A DNA stretch of 64,000 nucleotides. Source: Symsagittifera roscoffensis (taxonomy: Eukaryota > Xenacoelomorpha > Acoela > Convolutidae). The stretch lies in NCBI RefSeq assembly GCF_963678635.1, contig NC_087064.1, positions 13,551,599 through 13,615,598 on the forward strand, in the 5' to 3' direction. Below, one piece after another: positions 46,309 to 57,661 of the stretch (within the stretch, counting starts at the first letter, position 1; every line of letters begins with the position of its first letter). The notes beneath the pieces were generated by a model. The model worked only from the letters and a program-made list of their open reading frames with translations, made no database searches and was not told the DNA's origin. The translations under genes were made by a program, and so were the position numbers.

Positions 46309-46726
46309 TGGAACCTGATCTAAACTATATTTTATGATTGGATAAATTAGATATTTTACCACTGTAAAGTATTTAATATTAACCAATCATGATCCATCTA
46401 ACTAACAACCCATTTATTTGTAAGTGCTGAAATTACTTGTAATTTCAGCACCAGAGAGATTTGAATTTAACTTAGAAATTAGTTGTCTCTCCAAGAGAAC
46501 TTCAGCAGCCGCAATAAACCAGTATACTCTAGATCTATTGAGCCTAGCAGAGACTAGTTAAACACCCTGAGACTAGAAAGTATAAGAGTAAGATTAGGAT
46601 CGGTATTAGACTAAGAAGTTGCACGAATCTATCCGGCCGAAAATAAGATGACTCTATCCGTGACGAGCAGACGGTGTACCCTATCCGAAATTACTCTATG
46701 AGTTAACCACAAAAGGACATAACTCA
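46309..46726 (+). repeat. 5' LTR of copy C
   Basis: About 418 bp. Order: TGGAACCTGATC start, CCAAT box near 46383, perfect hairpin 46424-46451, AATAAA at 46513-46518, TATCCGGCCG-containing tail, AACTCA end. The AATAAA inside the LTR is the likely poly(A) signal and defines the R region. Confidence 0.88.
46424..46451 (+). promoter_or_regulatory. Perfect LTR hairpin / palindrome
   Basis: GTGCTGAAATTAC, a two-base loop TT, then GTAATTTCAGCAC. The same palindrome is perfect in copy B (21731-21758) with a different loop, and has one mismatch in copy A (9251-9278). It may act as a DNA site for a dimeric factor or as an RNA hairpin. Confidence 0.75.
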
Positions 46727-46728
46727 TC

Positions 46729-46748
46729 TGGTGCGACCATAAGTCTCG
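46729..46748 (+). promoter_or_regulatory. Primer-binding site
   Basis: TGGTGCGACCATAAGTCTCG, two bases after the LTR end. Its complement ends in CCA and, with the next bases, contains TTCGA at almost the distance of a tRNA T-loop from the 3' end (one base short). The tRNA identity is not determined. Confidence 0.75.
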
Positions 46749-46840
46749 AATAAGACCTTAATAGCTTAGATTTAACCAAAAATAGATTAGAATTTAGACA
46801 AAACATTTTAAAAATGTTATACGATAATAATTTAATCGAA

Positions 46841-47047
46841 ATGTCTCTACGACTCAATAGATCAGAGCCAATATTCCGAACGATAACAGAATTACCCGGA
46901 ATCGTAAGAAGACCTCGAACAAGAGACGACATACGACAAAGTAGAAACTTACCAAATAGTTACATGATTGTACGGCAAAAGCCAACACAAATTTTTATAT
47001 TTAGAATCTTATTAGCAATGAATTTAGACTTTCATTTGCAAACATAA
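46841..47047 (+). CDS. Small conserved leader ORF, 68 codons
   Basis: The peptide starts MSLRLNRSEPIFRT and ends LLAMNLDFHLQT, basic overall (RRPRTRDDIR). An in-frame ATG lies nine codons upstream (46814) but is absent from copy B, so 46841 is the likely start. It is intact in both copies with about 84% identity over equal length. It is the first ATG ORF of the genomic RNA and would strongly affect translation of gag behind it unless it is spliced, reinitiated or bypassed. Confidence 0.6.
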   Translation: MSLRLNRSEPIFRTITELPGIVRRPRTRDDIRQSRNLPNSYMIVRQKPTQIFIFRILLAMNLDFHLQT

Positions 47048-48010
47048 AATTTTGAAGTCAATCCTCATGATCACTTCAGGCGCTAAACAAAATATTAATA
47101 TACAATAACGATTGATAAAAAGATCTCAGATCGTTTTCCTAAATTCTGCAGTCATATATAAAAACATGTTTGAAAAATATTTATTGAAAATCATAAAAAA
47201 TTTAGTAGCATGACAATAAATTGTTAGTAATCATAAAATCATCTGTGTCCCAGCTTCATCACCTAAACATAACAGCAATCATAAGCTCACTAATATCATT
47301 AAAAAACTAAATCTTTTTCTTAAATAAATTTAAACCATTTTAAACTTAAATTCACTTAATTTTAAAATCAGATCATCAAGGCTTATCCTTGGATCTTAAT
47401 TAATTTTTTTATTTCACTACATTTAAAACCTGATCATCAAGGCCTATCCTTGGATAAAAAAGAACAATTTTGTTCTCCCCCACCCACTTAGCAAGTGTCT
47501 AACGACCTCAACGTCGATTCACTATCCAACCCTTCAAAAACCCAAGACTAATAGAAAATTTTCAATAAAACTAACCATTCAAATTAGGATAAACAGTGAA
47601 GAACTTCGGTTATTCATCCTTCACTTGAACCCTCCTCTTACCAGACCCAGGATAAATCTTAGACTTAGTCAGTCTAAAATAGTATCTCACGAACTACTTG
47701 TGTTCTAATTATACCTGAACCTTGTGGATCGATTTACTATTCTCCAACCCTTGAACACAATCACTACCCCTAAGTAAGATTAAGTAAGTTAACACCTTAG
47801 CTTATACTAGCCACGAGAAAGTAAAAAATCATTCTTCGGAATCGATAAATTTTTCTCTCCAACCCTGAATAAAAAGACCCAGGTTAAGCTAACCAAAAAA
47901 TCGTAAGGACTAACAGTTTAAGAAAATAGAAGTCATCTAACAACTTTTTGCACCCCTCATCCTAAACCTTATGTCATTCAAAAATCTAGGAAATAAACAA
48001 ACAATCGTTT
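47048..48010 (+). other. Long leader, no ORF
   Basis: Conserved with copy B. Includes two copies of GATCATCAAGGC(T/C)TATCCTTGGAT (47370 and 47432 regions) and AAGTAAGATTAAGTAAGTTAAC near 47773, which holds GTAAGA and GTAAGT, possible 5' splice sites. CTAG/GAAATAAAC near 47985 could be a matching acceptor. Confidence 0.5.
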
Positions 48011-48363
48011 AACACAACTGTGAAATAGATAACCAAAAATACGATCTTGTAATCACACCTCGTACACAAACAGTTGGATATATTAGAACAAAACGACTAA
48101 CAATAAGAAGAAAAATAATAAACAAACAAAGACAAATCACACAAAAAAGATTTTCAAAAAATAGAAAGGCATTTTCAGAATCAGAAGCCAGCAATTTAGA
48201 TGAACTGTATAAATTAAAAGAATCAATTGATAAAGATTGTCCCATTCACGATCAATTATATTTTTCCGATTCAGAAACAACTTCAAATTCATCAAAAAGA
48301 GGAAAAAGAAGAATAAAAAAGCAATATAAACACAAACCAGTACACTTATATAATTGGAACTAA
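48011..48363 (+). CDS. Basic ORF without AUG before gag, 117 codons
   Basis: The frame is open from the codon after TAA 48008-48010 to TAA 48361-48363 and has no Met. The N-terminal half is strongly basic (RTKRLTIRRKIINKQRQ), the centre acidic (SESEASNLDELYKLKES) and the end again basic (SSKRGKRRIKKQYKHK). Copy B keeps many of these codons but has a stop inside. It may be an exon of a longer gag N-terminus, reached by splicing from the leader, or a decayed ORF. No family recognised. Confidence 0.45.
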
Positions 48364-48412
48364 CCATTTAGACACATTGATAGTTATATATTAACAGTCA
48401 TTAAACGAAAAA

Positions 48413-51400
48413 ATGAGCCACAGCCACACTCAAAGTGACGATAGTCCAGATGACGAAGAGGTTTACCCCTTCCTCGTAGATGCACCCGATAATAGAGGGC
48501 AACACAACTTTTGCAAGAATTTACTTCTAAATTTGTTTGAACCCGGAATCAGTCCATGCACAGCAAAATTCCCAGATGTAAAAATCAAAAGACAAATTAT
48601 TGAACATTATCTGAAAGATATATGTAAGTTAACACAACAATATGGAATCTACACCATAGAATTCAGCACACCAAATCCGAATCATCGTAAATATGTAATT
48701 CAAACAGAAGATCTTGAATTAGAATTTTCAAAAGTATTCTTAGAATATATTAAAAGCATACAATATCATAATTCACAAAGAGCAAACTCCATATTTACTA
48801 ACGAAGTTTTTGCAATAATATATAGCTTTATTTCTATATTAAAAAAAACAGAATTTCAAAGTATCTCACCAACTGAAACATCCAAACATACAAAAGTACG
48901 ACATGAAATCACATTATTTTCAACTTTTCTACATATAATCAAAGAAAATTTCACTAAAGGCGAGGTTTCACGACACAAAAAACATGACTTACAAAAATTT
49001 TTGGCATGGTTTATAATAGATTATTTCACACATAATAAAGATTTAATCTCACAAGCAAGAAAAAATTTCAGACCTCAAAATCCAAACGATGATACTGCCA
49101 TCACAGAACAGTCAGACTACGTTTAAGACCCTGAATGGTCTCATCACGCATTTATAAATATTCCACAATCAATCTCAAGTCAGGCAATAAGTACAATAGC
49201 TTATCAAAGAGATTATGTGAAAGTAATACCACTGACCACTGATGCAACACCATTAAACTACAATACATTTTTACCTGATATTTTTACCTGAAATAACAGT
49301 TTAAATTCGACCGTCATACACAATGAAAACCTTAATGGAACTAGGAATCTTACACAACAAGATATCCAAACACCATCACACTTCATAAATGAAGAAATCG
49401 TCCAAACAACAACAACCACACAACAAAGTATTTCACCAATACATCCAAATCTAACAACACCAAAAAATACAAACACTTCACTGGCACAAGTAGCCTTACA
49501 ATCAACCGTTAAACCTTCGGTTGCTCCAAAATACTCACATATGGATTATCAAACATATAGACCCATGACAGTACCGTCAAAAACACGAAGAACGTTCACA
49601 AGAAACACTTTTGCAGAACACAATTATAATTACGCACATTCGTCAAAAACAAAATATCCCCCACGAAAAACTAATAATAATCATGTATGTTCTCACTATT
49701 GGGATAACCCAATGACAACAACCAACTCAGTAAATTTTCGAACTAATTCACAACCTCCACGGGATCGTAGTGAAAATTACCCATTCTTTCAACAAAAAAA
49801 AAATAAAAAGCAAGCACCCCATCATACGGATTACTTATCATCTGATGATGATTATTTACAACCAGATATTTTTGCACCATATAACCAAGAAAATCGCAAA
49901 CAAGGAGCGCAAAAACCCTATACATATAATAGAATTTTTTCTCCAAATCCAACAGATACACGAAATCAACAACCAATGCAAATGCCACATCCAACTAATA
50001 CACAATGTTTTCAACCAATTCAACCACAAAACCCAATGACAATGCACTCGTATCAACCAGCTCAAATGCAAAATGAAATACCACTTCCATATTACCTTCA
50101 ACAACACGAAATAACAAAAAATCAACTTTCAAATTTTTCATAAATGCCAAATGCCGCAGAATCACTACAGATGACAATGAATCCATACCTTATGGGTAGA
50201 TCATCAATAACATCAAATAAACCACTAATGGTATTCACAGGAACAGACCCTGAATATTCTGTAGAAGATTATTTAAACGCAGTAACAGCAAATTTAATTT
50301 TAAATATAGGACCTGAACCAATTAATACGCCACTACATCAAAATTGGATACATGGACGCACAGCGTTGATACAAACAACTTTAGATGGCGCAGCCCAAAA
50401 ATGGTTTTCAGTATTACCTATAGAAATTAAATCAGACTGTAAAAGATTTACACAAGAATTTTCAAAAATGTTTGACTCCGAAAGAAATAAACAACACCAT
50501 GTAATGAAAATCGCAGATTACCAAATGAAACTATCAAACAATTAGCAGTACGTATCGAAACACTAGTTCAAAAAGCATACTCATTAAATACACATGACTA
50601 TGAAAACACAAAAATGACAGAAATCTTAATGATGACCTTAACACCTCAATTAAGGAAAATAGCAATAAAAAAGAGAGCATCTCATCCTTCTTCAATTCGA
50701 GAGCCCGATCTAGATTTTCGAAAACTAGTAGACAAATTAGAGCAAGCAGAAATCACAATGAAACTTGAAGAAACAGAAAATCTAAAACTACAATATGTTA
50801 ATCGAATAGAAACAAACACTACACATATCAACAACATACAAGAATCAGGTACAGACCTAGTTGAAAACATCACTGAAATACTAAACGTTTATGAAAAACA
50901 CCCAAATTTTAAAGGCAAACCATCTTTCAAGAAATGGTGTAATTATTGCCGACGATACGGACATAGTATTTCTGAATGTAGACAAAAACAACAAGATAAC
51001 CAGAACAAACCTCAAAAGTATAAAGAACCAAATAAATCATTTTATCAATATATCAAAAAAGATCAAAATCTACCAAACAAAAATGTATACAGTAACAACA
51101 GTTCAGGAAACCACTTCCGAACAACACTAATTACACAAGGAATCAATCACTATATAACTCAAGTTATAGAGGAAGATCACCAGAACGAAGAAATACACAA
51201 AATTCTTCACAAAACCATTATAATCGATCAAATAGTCGAAATAACTATACGAGATCAAATTCAAACACAACAAAATTTGTTTCTAGATCCATTTCCCAAT
51301 CAAACCCAGGAAATAGACATTATTCCAATAATCAATCACGAAACTCATCAGTTAACAGAAATAGAAACTATTCGAATAATCGAAACAGAAGTTATTCGAA

Positions 51401-51659
51401 CAATCGAAATCAAAATTATCCGAACAATCGATCAAGAAATAACTCATATAACAGATCAAATTATCACAGATCAAACGACAATTATCAAAATAGATCACGA
51501 AATAATTCACAACATCGAAATTCAAGTTATAATAATCGATATAGAAATTATTCTCAATCACCACATAGAAATAATAACCATTATAATAATTCTTCACACC
51601 GCTACAGAAGCAGTACACCCAAACATCAAAGACATATTAACCAAGTACAATCAAATGAA
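48413..51659 (+). pseudogene. gag: gag polyprotein, long, disabled
   Basis: From ATG 48413 (MSHSHTQSDDSPDDEEVYPF) the frame codes for a ~240-residue N-terminal domain of unknown type and then a Pro/Asn/Gln-rich stretch (49541-50143). Next come the capsid-like retrotransposon Gag domain (FTGTDPEYSVEDYL; GAAQKWFSVLPIEIK; 50144-50545), a helix, a CX2CX4HX4C zinc knuckle at 50938-50979, and a ~130-residue Asn/Arg/Ser/Tyr linker. Breaks: TAA 49124 (Trp codon in B), a small duplication with TGA 49289, TAA 50141 (Gln in B), and frameshifts near 50505 and 51105. The protein forms the particle and binds RNA. At roughly 1,080 codons it is much longer than most Ty3/gypsy Gag proteins. Confidence 0.85.
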
Positions 51660-52735
51660 GAAACAACACCAGACCCCCCAGGTATTGATGACACAGGAAA
51701 TAACGAACTACAACTAAATCAAATAAACTGTGGATCATCAGACACAGAAAGTGATACAGAAAACACTATCTCCATAAATATGATAGCAGTCGAAAACGAC
51801 TACGAACCTATTATATATGAACAACCTTTTACATCACATATATATGAAAATCAATTGGAACTACTTCACAATTATTATATTGAACCCATCAATACTACAC
51901 AAACTGCACAAGAAGTAGACAAAATCAACACCGTAAATAAACCCAATGAAAATACCAAAACGAAATGCTTAAATACAAATCATATTTACCAAAATATACA
52001 AAAAGAACAACCCAATAAAAAAATTTGGACAATACCATTTCTTTTAGAAAGTCCAAAAAACAAAGTATTTCAACCACCAGATCTTGAAATTGATTTTTAA
52101 TTGATTCAGGAGCAGAATCAAACATAATTAACATTCCTACATGGAATGAAATAAAAACATTACATCCAAAATTGACGCCTCTGGCAACCTCTAGTAAATT
52201 AGCAACAGCACAAGGATCAACATTAATAAATTATGGAAAAGTTCAATTATTCCTCCTTCCCACAAGAACAATGGAGCAAAACAAAATTCTACACAAACCA
52301 TTTAAACAAATATTTCATATCACTGATATTAAGCACAATATCATTGGCATCCCAATTATCTCGAAATATATACCAACAATCAACATCTTAAATAGTAAAA
52401 TACTAATCAAAGATAAGTATACAAAAACAAAAAATACAGCTCTGACATTTTTTCAAAGATTAAATAAACAACCACCATTCTTTTCAAAATTTTACCCATT
52501 TTATAACCAACAACGGAAACACCTGAAACCACTATCAGGAAATATATATAATTTTTCAATAAAACAAGTTCACCAATATGATAAAAACCAAAATAAACAA
52601 CAACTCTTTATGTCAGACTTTGAGTTTAAACCTATTCATAAATTTTTCAAAATCACGATTTCATCTATAAAATATTTGAAAAATACAAATTCCGACATCA
52701 TTTCGCTTCATGTGTATAACAATACACCGTATTAA
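51660..52735 (+). pseudogene. pro: Protease region, disabled
   Basis: Continues the gag linker frame without an intervening stop, so Gag and protease belong to one polyprotein frame. An acidic linker (SSDTESDTENTISIN) precedes the catalytic DSGA motif near 52104. A one-base deletion in a T run near 52096 separates the two parts, and TAA 52733-52735 (CAA in copy B) ends the frame before RT. Later strands ATAQGSTLINYGKVQLFLLP and HNIIGIPIISKYIPT match copy B. Confidence 0.85.
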
Positions 52736-53578
52736 GTAACATTACCCTTAGAACTTTTAGGATATTGCGAAACAAACGCTACATTATCACCCGTACATGA
52801 AAAAGCATACCGCGTAAATATTATACTCCAATTATTAGATATTTCTCAATCTACAATTCTTAACGAAGAACTATCAATAAATAATATAATAAGTAATGAA
52901 AAAAGAAATACAGATTATTTCACAAAAACCTCATATTTCAAACCTACATTCAATATAACCAACTATACAGAAAATGAACAGAAATTTTTAACAATGTTTA
53001 ACTTCCAACATTCACAAATAACACAAGATGAATTTGACAAGTTAGCTAAACAGCTAATAAAATATTCATCAGTCTATGCAACATCGAAATTTGATGTTGG
53101 AAAAATCAGTTCATCACTACATCTCCCGTTAAAACCTGACGCAATTTTCAAAAAACAAAGAGCAAGTAAAGTACCAATTCATCTACACGACAAAGTAAAT
53201 AGATTACTCGATATTTTAGAACAATACAAAATTATCTCAACGGTAAACAAAGAAGAACAACCAAAAGGTAACACATTTATTAACCCTGTTATAATCCTAG
53301 CAAAAAGAGAATCATTAAAAATAGTTTTAGACGCTAGATATCTCAATTAACTGATAGACGAATCAAAATGCAATTGGCCTATTGAACCAATTCAAGTTAT
53401 TTTAACAAAAATAAACGGAAAATACTTTACAACCGCCGATATGAATAGTGCATACAATCAAATGCCACTAGATGAACAATAACGACGTTTAACATAATTT
53501 GTTATTGGAAATCAACAATATGAATTCAACCGCTTATTCTATGGAATATCCATAGGACCAGCAGCATTTTCAGCTTTT
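52736..53578 (+). pseudogene. pol: Connector and reverse transcriptase N-terminal half, disabled
   Basis: The frame passes LPLELLGYCETNAT and then the RT motifs KVPIHLHDKVNRLL, NTFINPVIILAK, IVLDARYLN, YFTTADMNSAYNQMPL and FNRLFYGISIGPAAF. Stops interrupt it at 53348, 53480 and 53495; copy B has Ser, Ser and Glu codons at these places. No frameshift is needed between protease and RT, which fits a single gag-pro-pol frame. Confidence 0.85.
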
Positions 53579-56008
53579 ATGAGCAAAATTTTTAGACCAC
53601 TAATACTTAGGAAAAACGCAATCACCTATTTAGACGATGTTTTTATGCAATCACAGACAAAAGAAGAAATGTTTACAGTTTTAGAACAATATCATAAAAT
53701 ACTTCAGAATGAAAACCTGAAGGCCGCCCCCGATAAATCACACTTCTTTTTAACACGAGTTAAATTTTTAGGACATAATATAGAAAGAAACACAATCACT
53801 CCATTAAAATCACGCATTGATGCTATTCAAAAACTTCAACCACCAACAAACAAAAAGAAAATCCAAGAATTTCTCGGAATGATAATTTTCTTGAGCAAAT
53901 ACGTTCATAAAATGCAATTATATTTAAGACCATTCTATATTATCCTCAGACAACAAAATAATTTTGAATGGACTACTGAACATCAAACACTTTTTGATGA
54001 AATTAAAAAACTTTTAACTGAACAAATTTCAAACACAATTTCAGATCCAAATCAACCATTCTATGCAATGTGCGATGCTTCAAATTTTGGCATCGGCGCA
54101 GCATTACTACAATCACACAATGGTACAAATAAAATGAACCTTATATCAGCAAATTCCCAATTATTCACTCCAGCAGAGCTACGACTCTCAACTCTAATGA
54201 GAGAATGTACAGCTATAATTTATACACTTACAGAATATGAATTTCTGATACTTGGATCAAAACATCCAACAGTTCTATTCACAGATCATAAACCAATCAT
54301 TTTTCTCTTTACACAAAAGTTAAATCCAAATCACCGAGTTTATAGATTTGAATTAATACTCATGAAATTTCCAAACTTACATATAGTTTGGACAGCAGGA
54401 AAAAATCTTGCATTACCAGATACATTAAGCCGAAATACACCACCTGAATTACTTACACGAAAAACTACAATTGAAATACCCAAAAATATAAAATTTTACC
54501 TTGCAAAAGACGAAACATCATCCCGACTAGAATGCAAATATGCAGTAAAAACTGACATTGAACAATCACAGATCAATAATCTCCAACACTTCCCACTTTA
54601 CTTAGATTGCCAAGATAATCACTATGAAGTTGATCTACTTGGAACATCAACTTTTAAACCAATTCCATACTCACAATGGATAAAAAATAACACCCAACAA
54701 AAACGGATAAAACAACACTCGCATAAAAAAGACCTTTTTCCTTTCATTGAAAAAGAAAATTTAACTGATAAAATAATTTTATCAGGACCACAGACAAATG
54801 ATTCAAAATACACAATAAATCAAGTTTTTGACTTCCATGACCCACTTGACACAATTCCTTTATCTAAATTGGAAATTGAAAACATTTTTCTCCCTCCAAC
54901 AGATAAAATTACAAATGATACCTTGAAACAATATCAAAATCTTGACCCAGTAATTAGACAACTAAAATCATGGCACAAATACAAAACTAAGCCCGTAAAA
55001 GCAGATACGACAATTTTAGGAAAAAAAACACTCCTCCGATATTTTCGAAAATTTAATAATACAACAATTAATGAAAACACAGACCTTCTAGAATATCATT
55101 TAAATGAATCTACAGTTCCCTGTCTCCCTTTAAGTATGATTCTCATAGCTTTTAACATTTCACATACACAAAACATTAAAGGACACTCTGGATCAGAGAA
55201 AACATATTCAAATTTTACACAAAATTTTTATTTTCCAAATGCACCAATTTGGATAAAAGTACTATGCAATGATTGTATAGTATGTCAACTAAATAAACCT
55301 TATCCAAATCGAAAACAAATAGCACAAAAACAAGATTTTAAAGGACAAAGTCTATATTTTAACCATCGTATTTCATTCGATACAAAAGGACCAATTTCAC
55401 CATCCTCTGAAGGAAACTCCTACATTATGGTAATTGTTGACACATTTACACATTATGTAGCACTTAACCCAGTACCACATTGTAACGCTTATTATGCTTA
55501 CACAACTCTTTATGAACACTGGATAGCTAAATTCGGATTACCCGAAATTTTAGTTACAGACAACGGTACAGAATTCATAAATAATGAAATCATCACACTA
55601 TGTCATTTGTATAACATTAAGCACAAACCGCGTACATCTCATGCACCTTGGACAAACGGTTTAGTCGAAGGTATGAACCGTTCACTACAAGAATATCTTA
55701 GATGTTTCATAAATGGAAATGATACAAGATATACCGAATGGTCAACAGATGTAAAATTATTTCCCTTAGCATATAATTCACAAATTACGACAACTCTAGG
55801 AATGTCACCATACGAAATGGTTTTTAATCAAAAGCCACGTAAACCAATTATGTTTACAGCAAATTCTCATAAAAATGCACAAGGTCATTGCCAACCGAAT
55901 AAAGACTCAATTTGTTATAATCTACCTTTACACACACATGATGAAGATCGTTTCCATCACCCACAAATCCTTAAATTAGCCTCCGGTACACACACCGAAT
56001 GGATTTAA
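53579..56008 (+). pseudogene. pol: RT palm end, RNase H and integrase (809 open codons)
   Basis: Starts in RT shortly before the catalytic YLDD (53627-53638). The RNase H domain follows, with FYAMCDASNFGIGAALLQ, LMRECTAIIY, LFTDHKPI and ALPDTLSR. After a connector comes integrase: a zinc-binding HHCC-type region (HTQNIKGH ... CIVC) and the catalytic core with Asp at 55379-55381 (FDTKGP), Asp at 55559-55561 (TDNGTEF) and Glu at 55667-55669 (NGLVEG), the last two 35 residues apart, the DD35E pattern. The order RT-RNase H-integrase defines a Ty3/gypsy-type pol. The stretch is open, but it is cut off upstream by stops and ends at a one-base deletion near 56005. Confidence 0.93.
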
Positions 56009-56505
56009 ATAGAGATAAAAAACACAATGAAATTTACCAAAAAATAACCAAAAAATTGTTACAAAGGCAAAATATTAAAGAACAGATAAATTCACGCTTT
56101 ACACCAGCCTCCGATTTAAAAATTGGAACATTTATCTTAATACCTAATTTTAATACACAAAAAGGAATTTCTAAAAAACTACAACCCCTCCGTAAAGGAC
56201 CATACCAAATAATCGCCAAATCTACTGACGTAACATATAAAATCACCGATTCAGACCAAAAAGAAATTGTTCAACATCGAAACAATCTATTACCTTATTA
56301 CCCAAAAGAATACGCACTACGTGAACTAACTCACTTATATTCTTTCACAGGTTTAAAAGTTTTTCAAAATCACTCACATACGGAAAATGAAGTAAATAAA
56401 CAAAATGACATTCACCTTGAACAACAAAACAAAAAATCAATTACAACTAAAAACAATATGAAAAAGCTAGATCAAATGATACATCAAAAAGAAAGAAAAA
56501 AATAG
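55999..56505 (+). pseudogene. pol: Integrase C-terminal part, frameshifted
   Basis: Continues integrase in the shifted frame: SRFTPASDLKIG, then the GPY/F-type module LQPLRKGPYQIIAK and the HRNNLLPYYPKEYALREL stretch, all matching 351-700 of copy A. It ends at TAG about 50 codons earlier than copy A's protein and is followed by decayed remnants of the basic tail. Confidence 0.85.
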
Positions 56506-57247
56506 AAGAATGATAGAAAAAATTATACCCCAAGAACAAGTCGAGAAATCAGAACATAGAGAGTCATCCACGCAAAAAACCACGCAAAAACTAAAAGAAC
56601 TTTCATCCCACAATCTAAAATATTAAAGAAAGTTGAATTTCAAAAACAGCTTTAAATTTAAAATTATTAATCCTTGCACCTCTGAAACATTTTGAACTTT
56701 CATTTTTCACAATAACATGCTGCAAACACACAGCAATTCTAGTTCAAAATAAGCCAATAGGATTCATTCAATCCGTCACCTTCTATAACTATAACACCAA
56801 CCAATTAGACGAAAGATATTAAACTCCAGGCATATCTCTAACTATAACTTTACAACCTCCAGGTCAAAAATAAGCAAACCATTCAAACTTGACAACTAAA
56901 ATAAATACCACCATAATATCATAACCCTCCCTTATCTAATTACGCAAAGATCAACAATATTTTCCCAACTCAGACCTCAAAACCCCCCAAACAAAAATGT
57001 TAAATTAGCCTAAAGTAAAAGTACGACCATATTCATTTAGCCTAAAGACCAAAAATCTCAAAAATACCCCAGATCACCTGACAAATAAAAATAAAGTAAA
57101 AGAAGACCTCCCGAACACCATAAATTTTGCCCCCAACAACTTTTCACAAAACTCAACCCACTTGTCAAAAAACCAATAAATAATTCGACCACACTTGAAA
57201 ATTGCCCCAACCAACAAAAAATATTCGATCAAGAAGCCATTTCTTAA
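56506..57247 (+). other. Remnant of pol tail and conserved spacer
   Basis: The first ~130 bases are the broken pol tail. From 56640 on it is the noncoding spacer also seen at 967-1567, including paired TTAGCCTAAAG and CTCCAGG segments. Confidence 0.5.
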
Positions 57248-57661
57248 ATGCTCTTCTCTCGATCAGTCAACATAATTTTCAACATTTTCATAAACTTTTT
57301 AAGAATATTTAAACTTTTGTTCGTATTTTTTTTGATACTTTTGAAGCTTTTATAATAATCTTAATCATTTTTTGCAATATTTTTTAAATTTTCTACTCCA
57401 TATTTGAAATATATCTCCAACTTTCCCGAGCCATTGACCAAATTCACAGGTACCAAAACCCAAAATTCATTTAAATGATACGAACCATTTTTAGTAGAAC
57501 AGATATTTTTTTACTATTTGTAATTTTTATAACATTTTATCGTCCTTCATATTAACAATATGCAAATGTATAAAGAAGGCAATCATCACATTCGCCTTAG
57601 CAACAATCCTTCTAATTTTTTTCTTGAAGAATACTACAATAAACATAAATTTTTTCACTAA
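57248..57661 (+). pseudogene. Broken copies of the two small membrane ORFs
   Basis: ATG 57248 matches ORFa of copy A (MLFSRSV) but frameshifts and TAA end it after about 34 codons. ATG 57475 matches ORFb (MIRTIFSRTDIFLLFVIFIT), and a one-base deletion near 57539 breaks it after 20 codons. TAA 57659-57661 marks the old ORFb end. Confidence 0.6.

Noticed and set aside
48009-48367. Hydrophobic minus-strand ORFs of 76-78 codons
   Set aside because: They are the antisense of the basic, Lys-rich frame; Lys/Glu codons read as Phe/Leu on the other strand.
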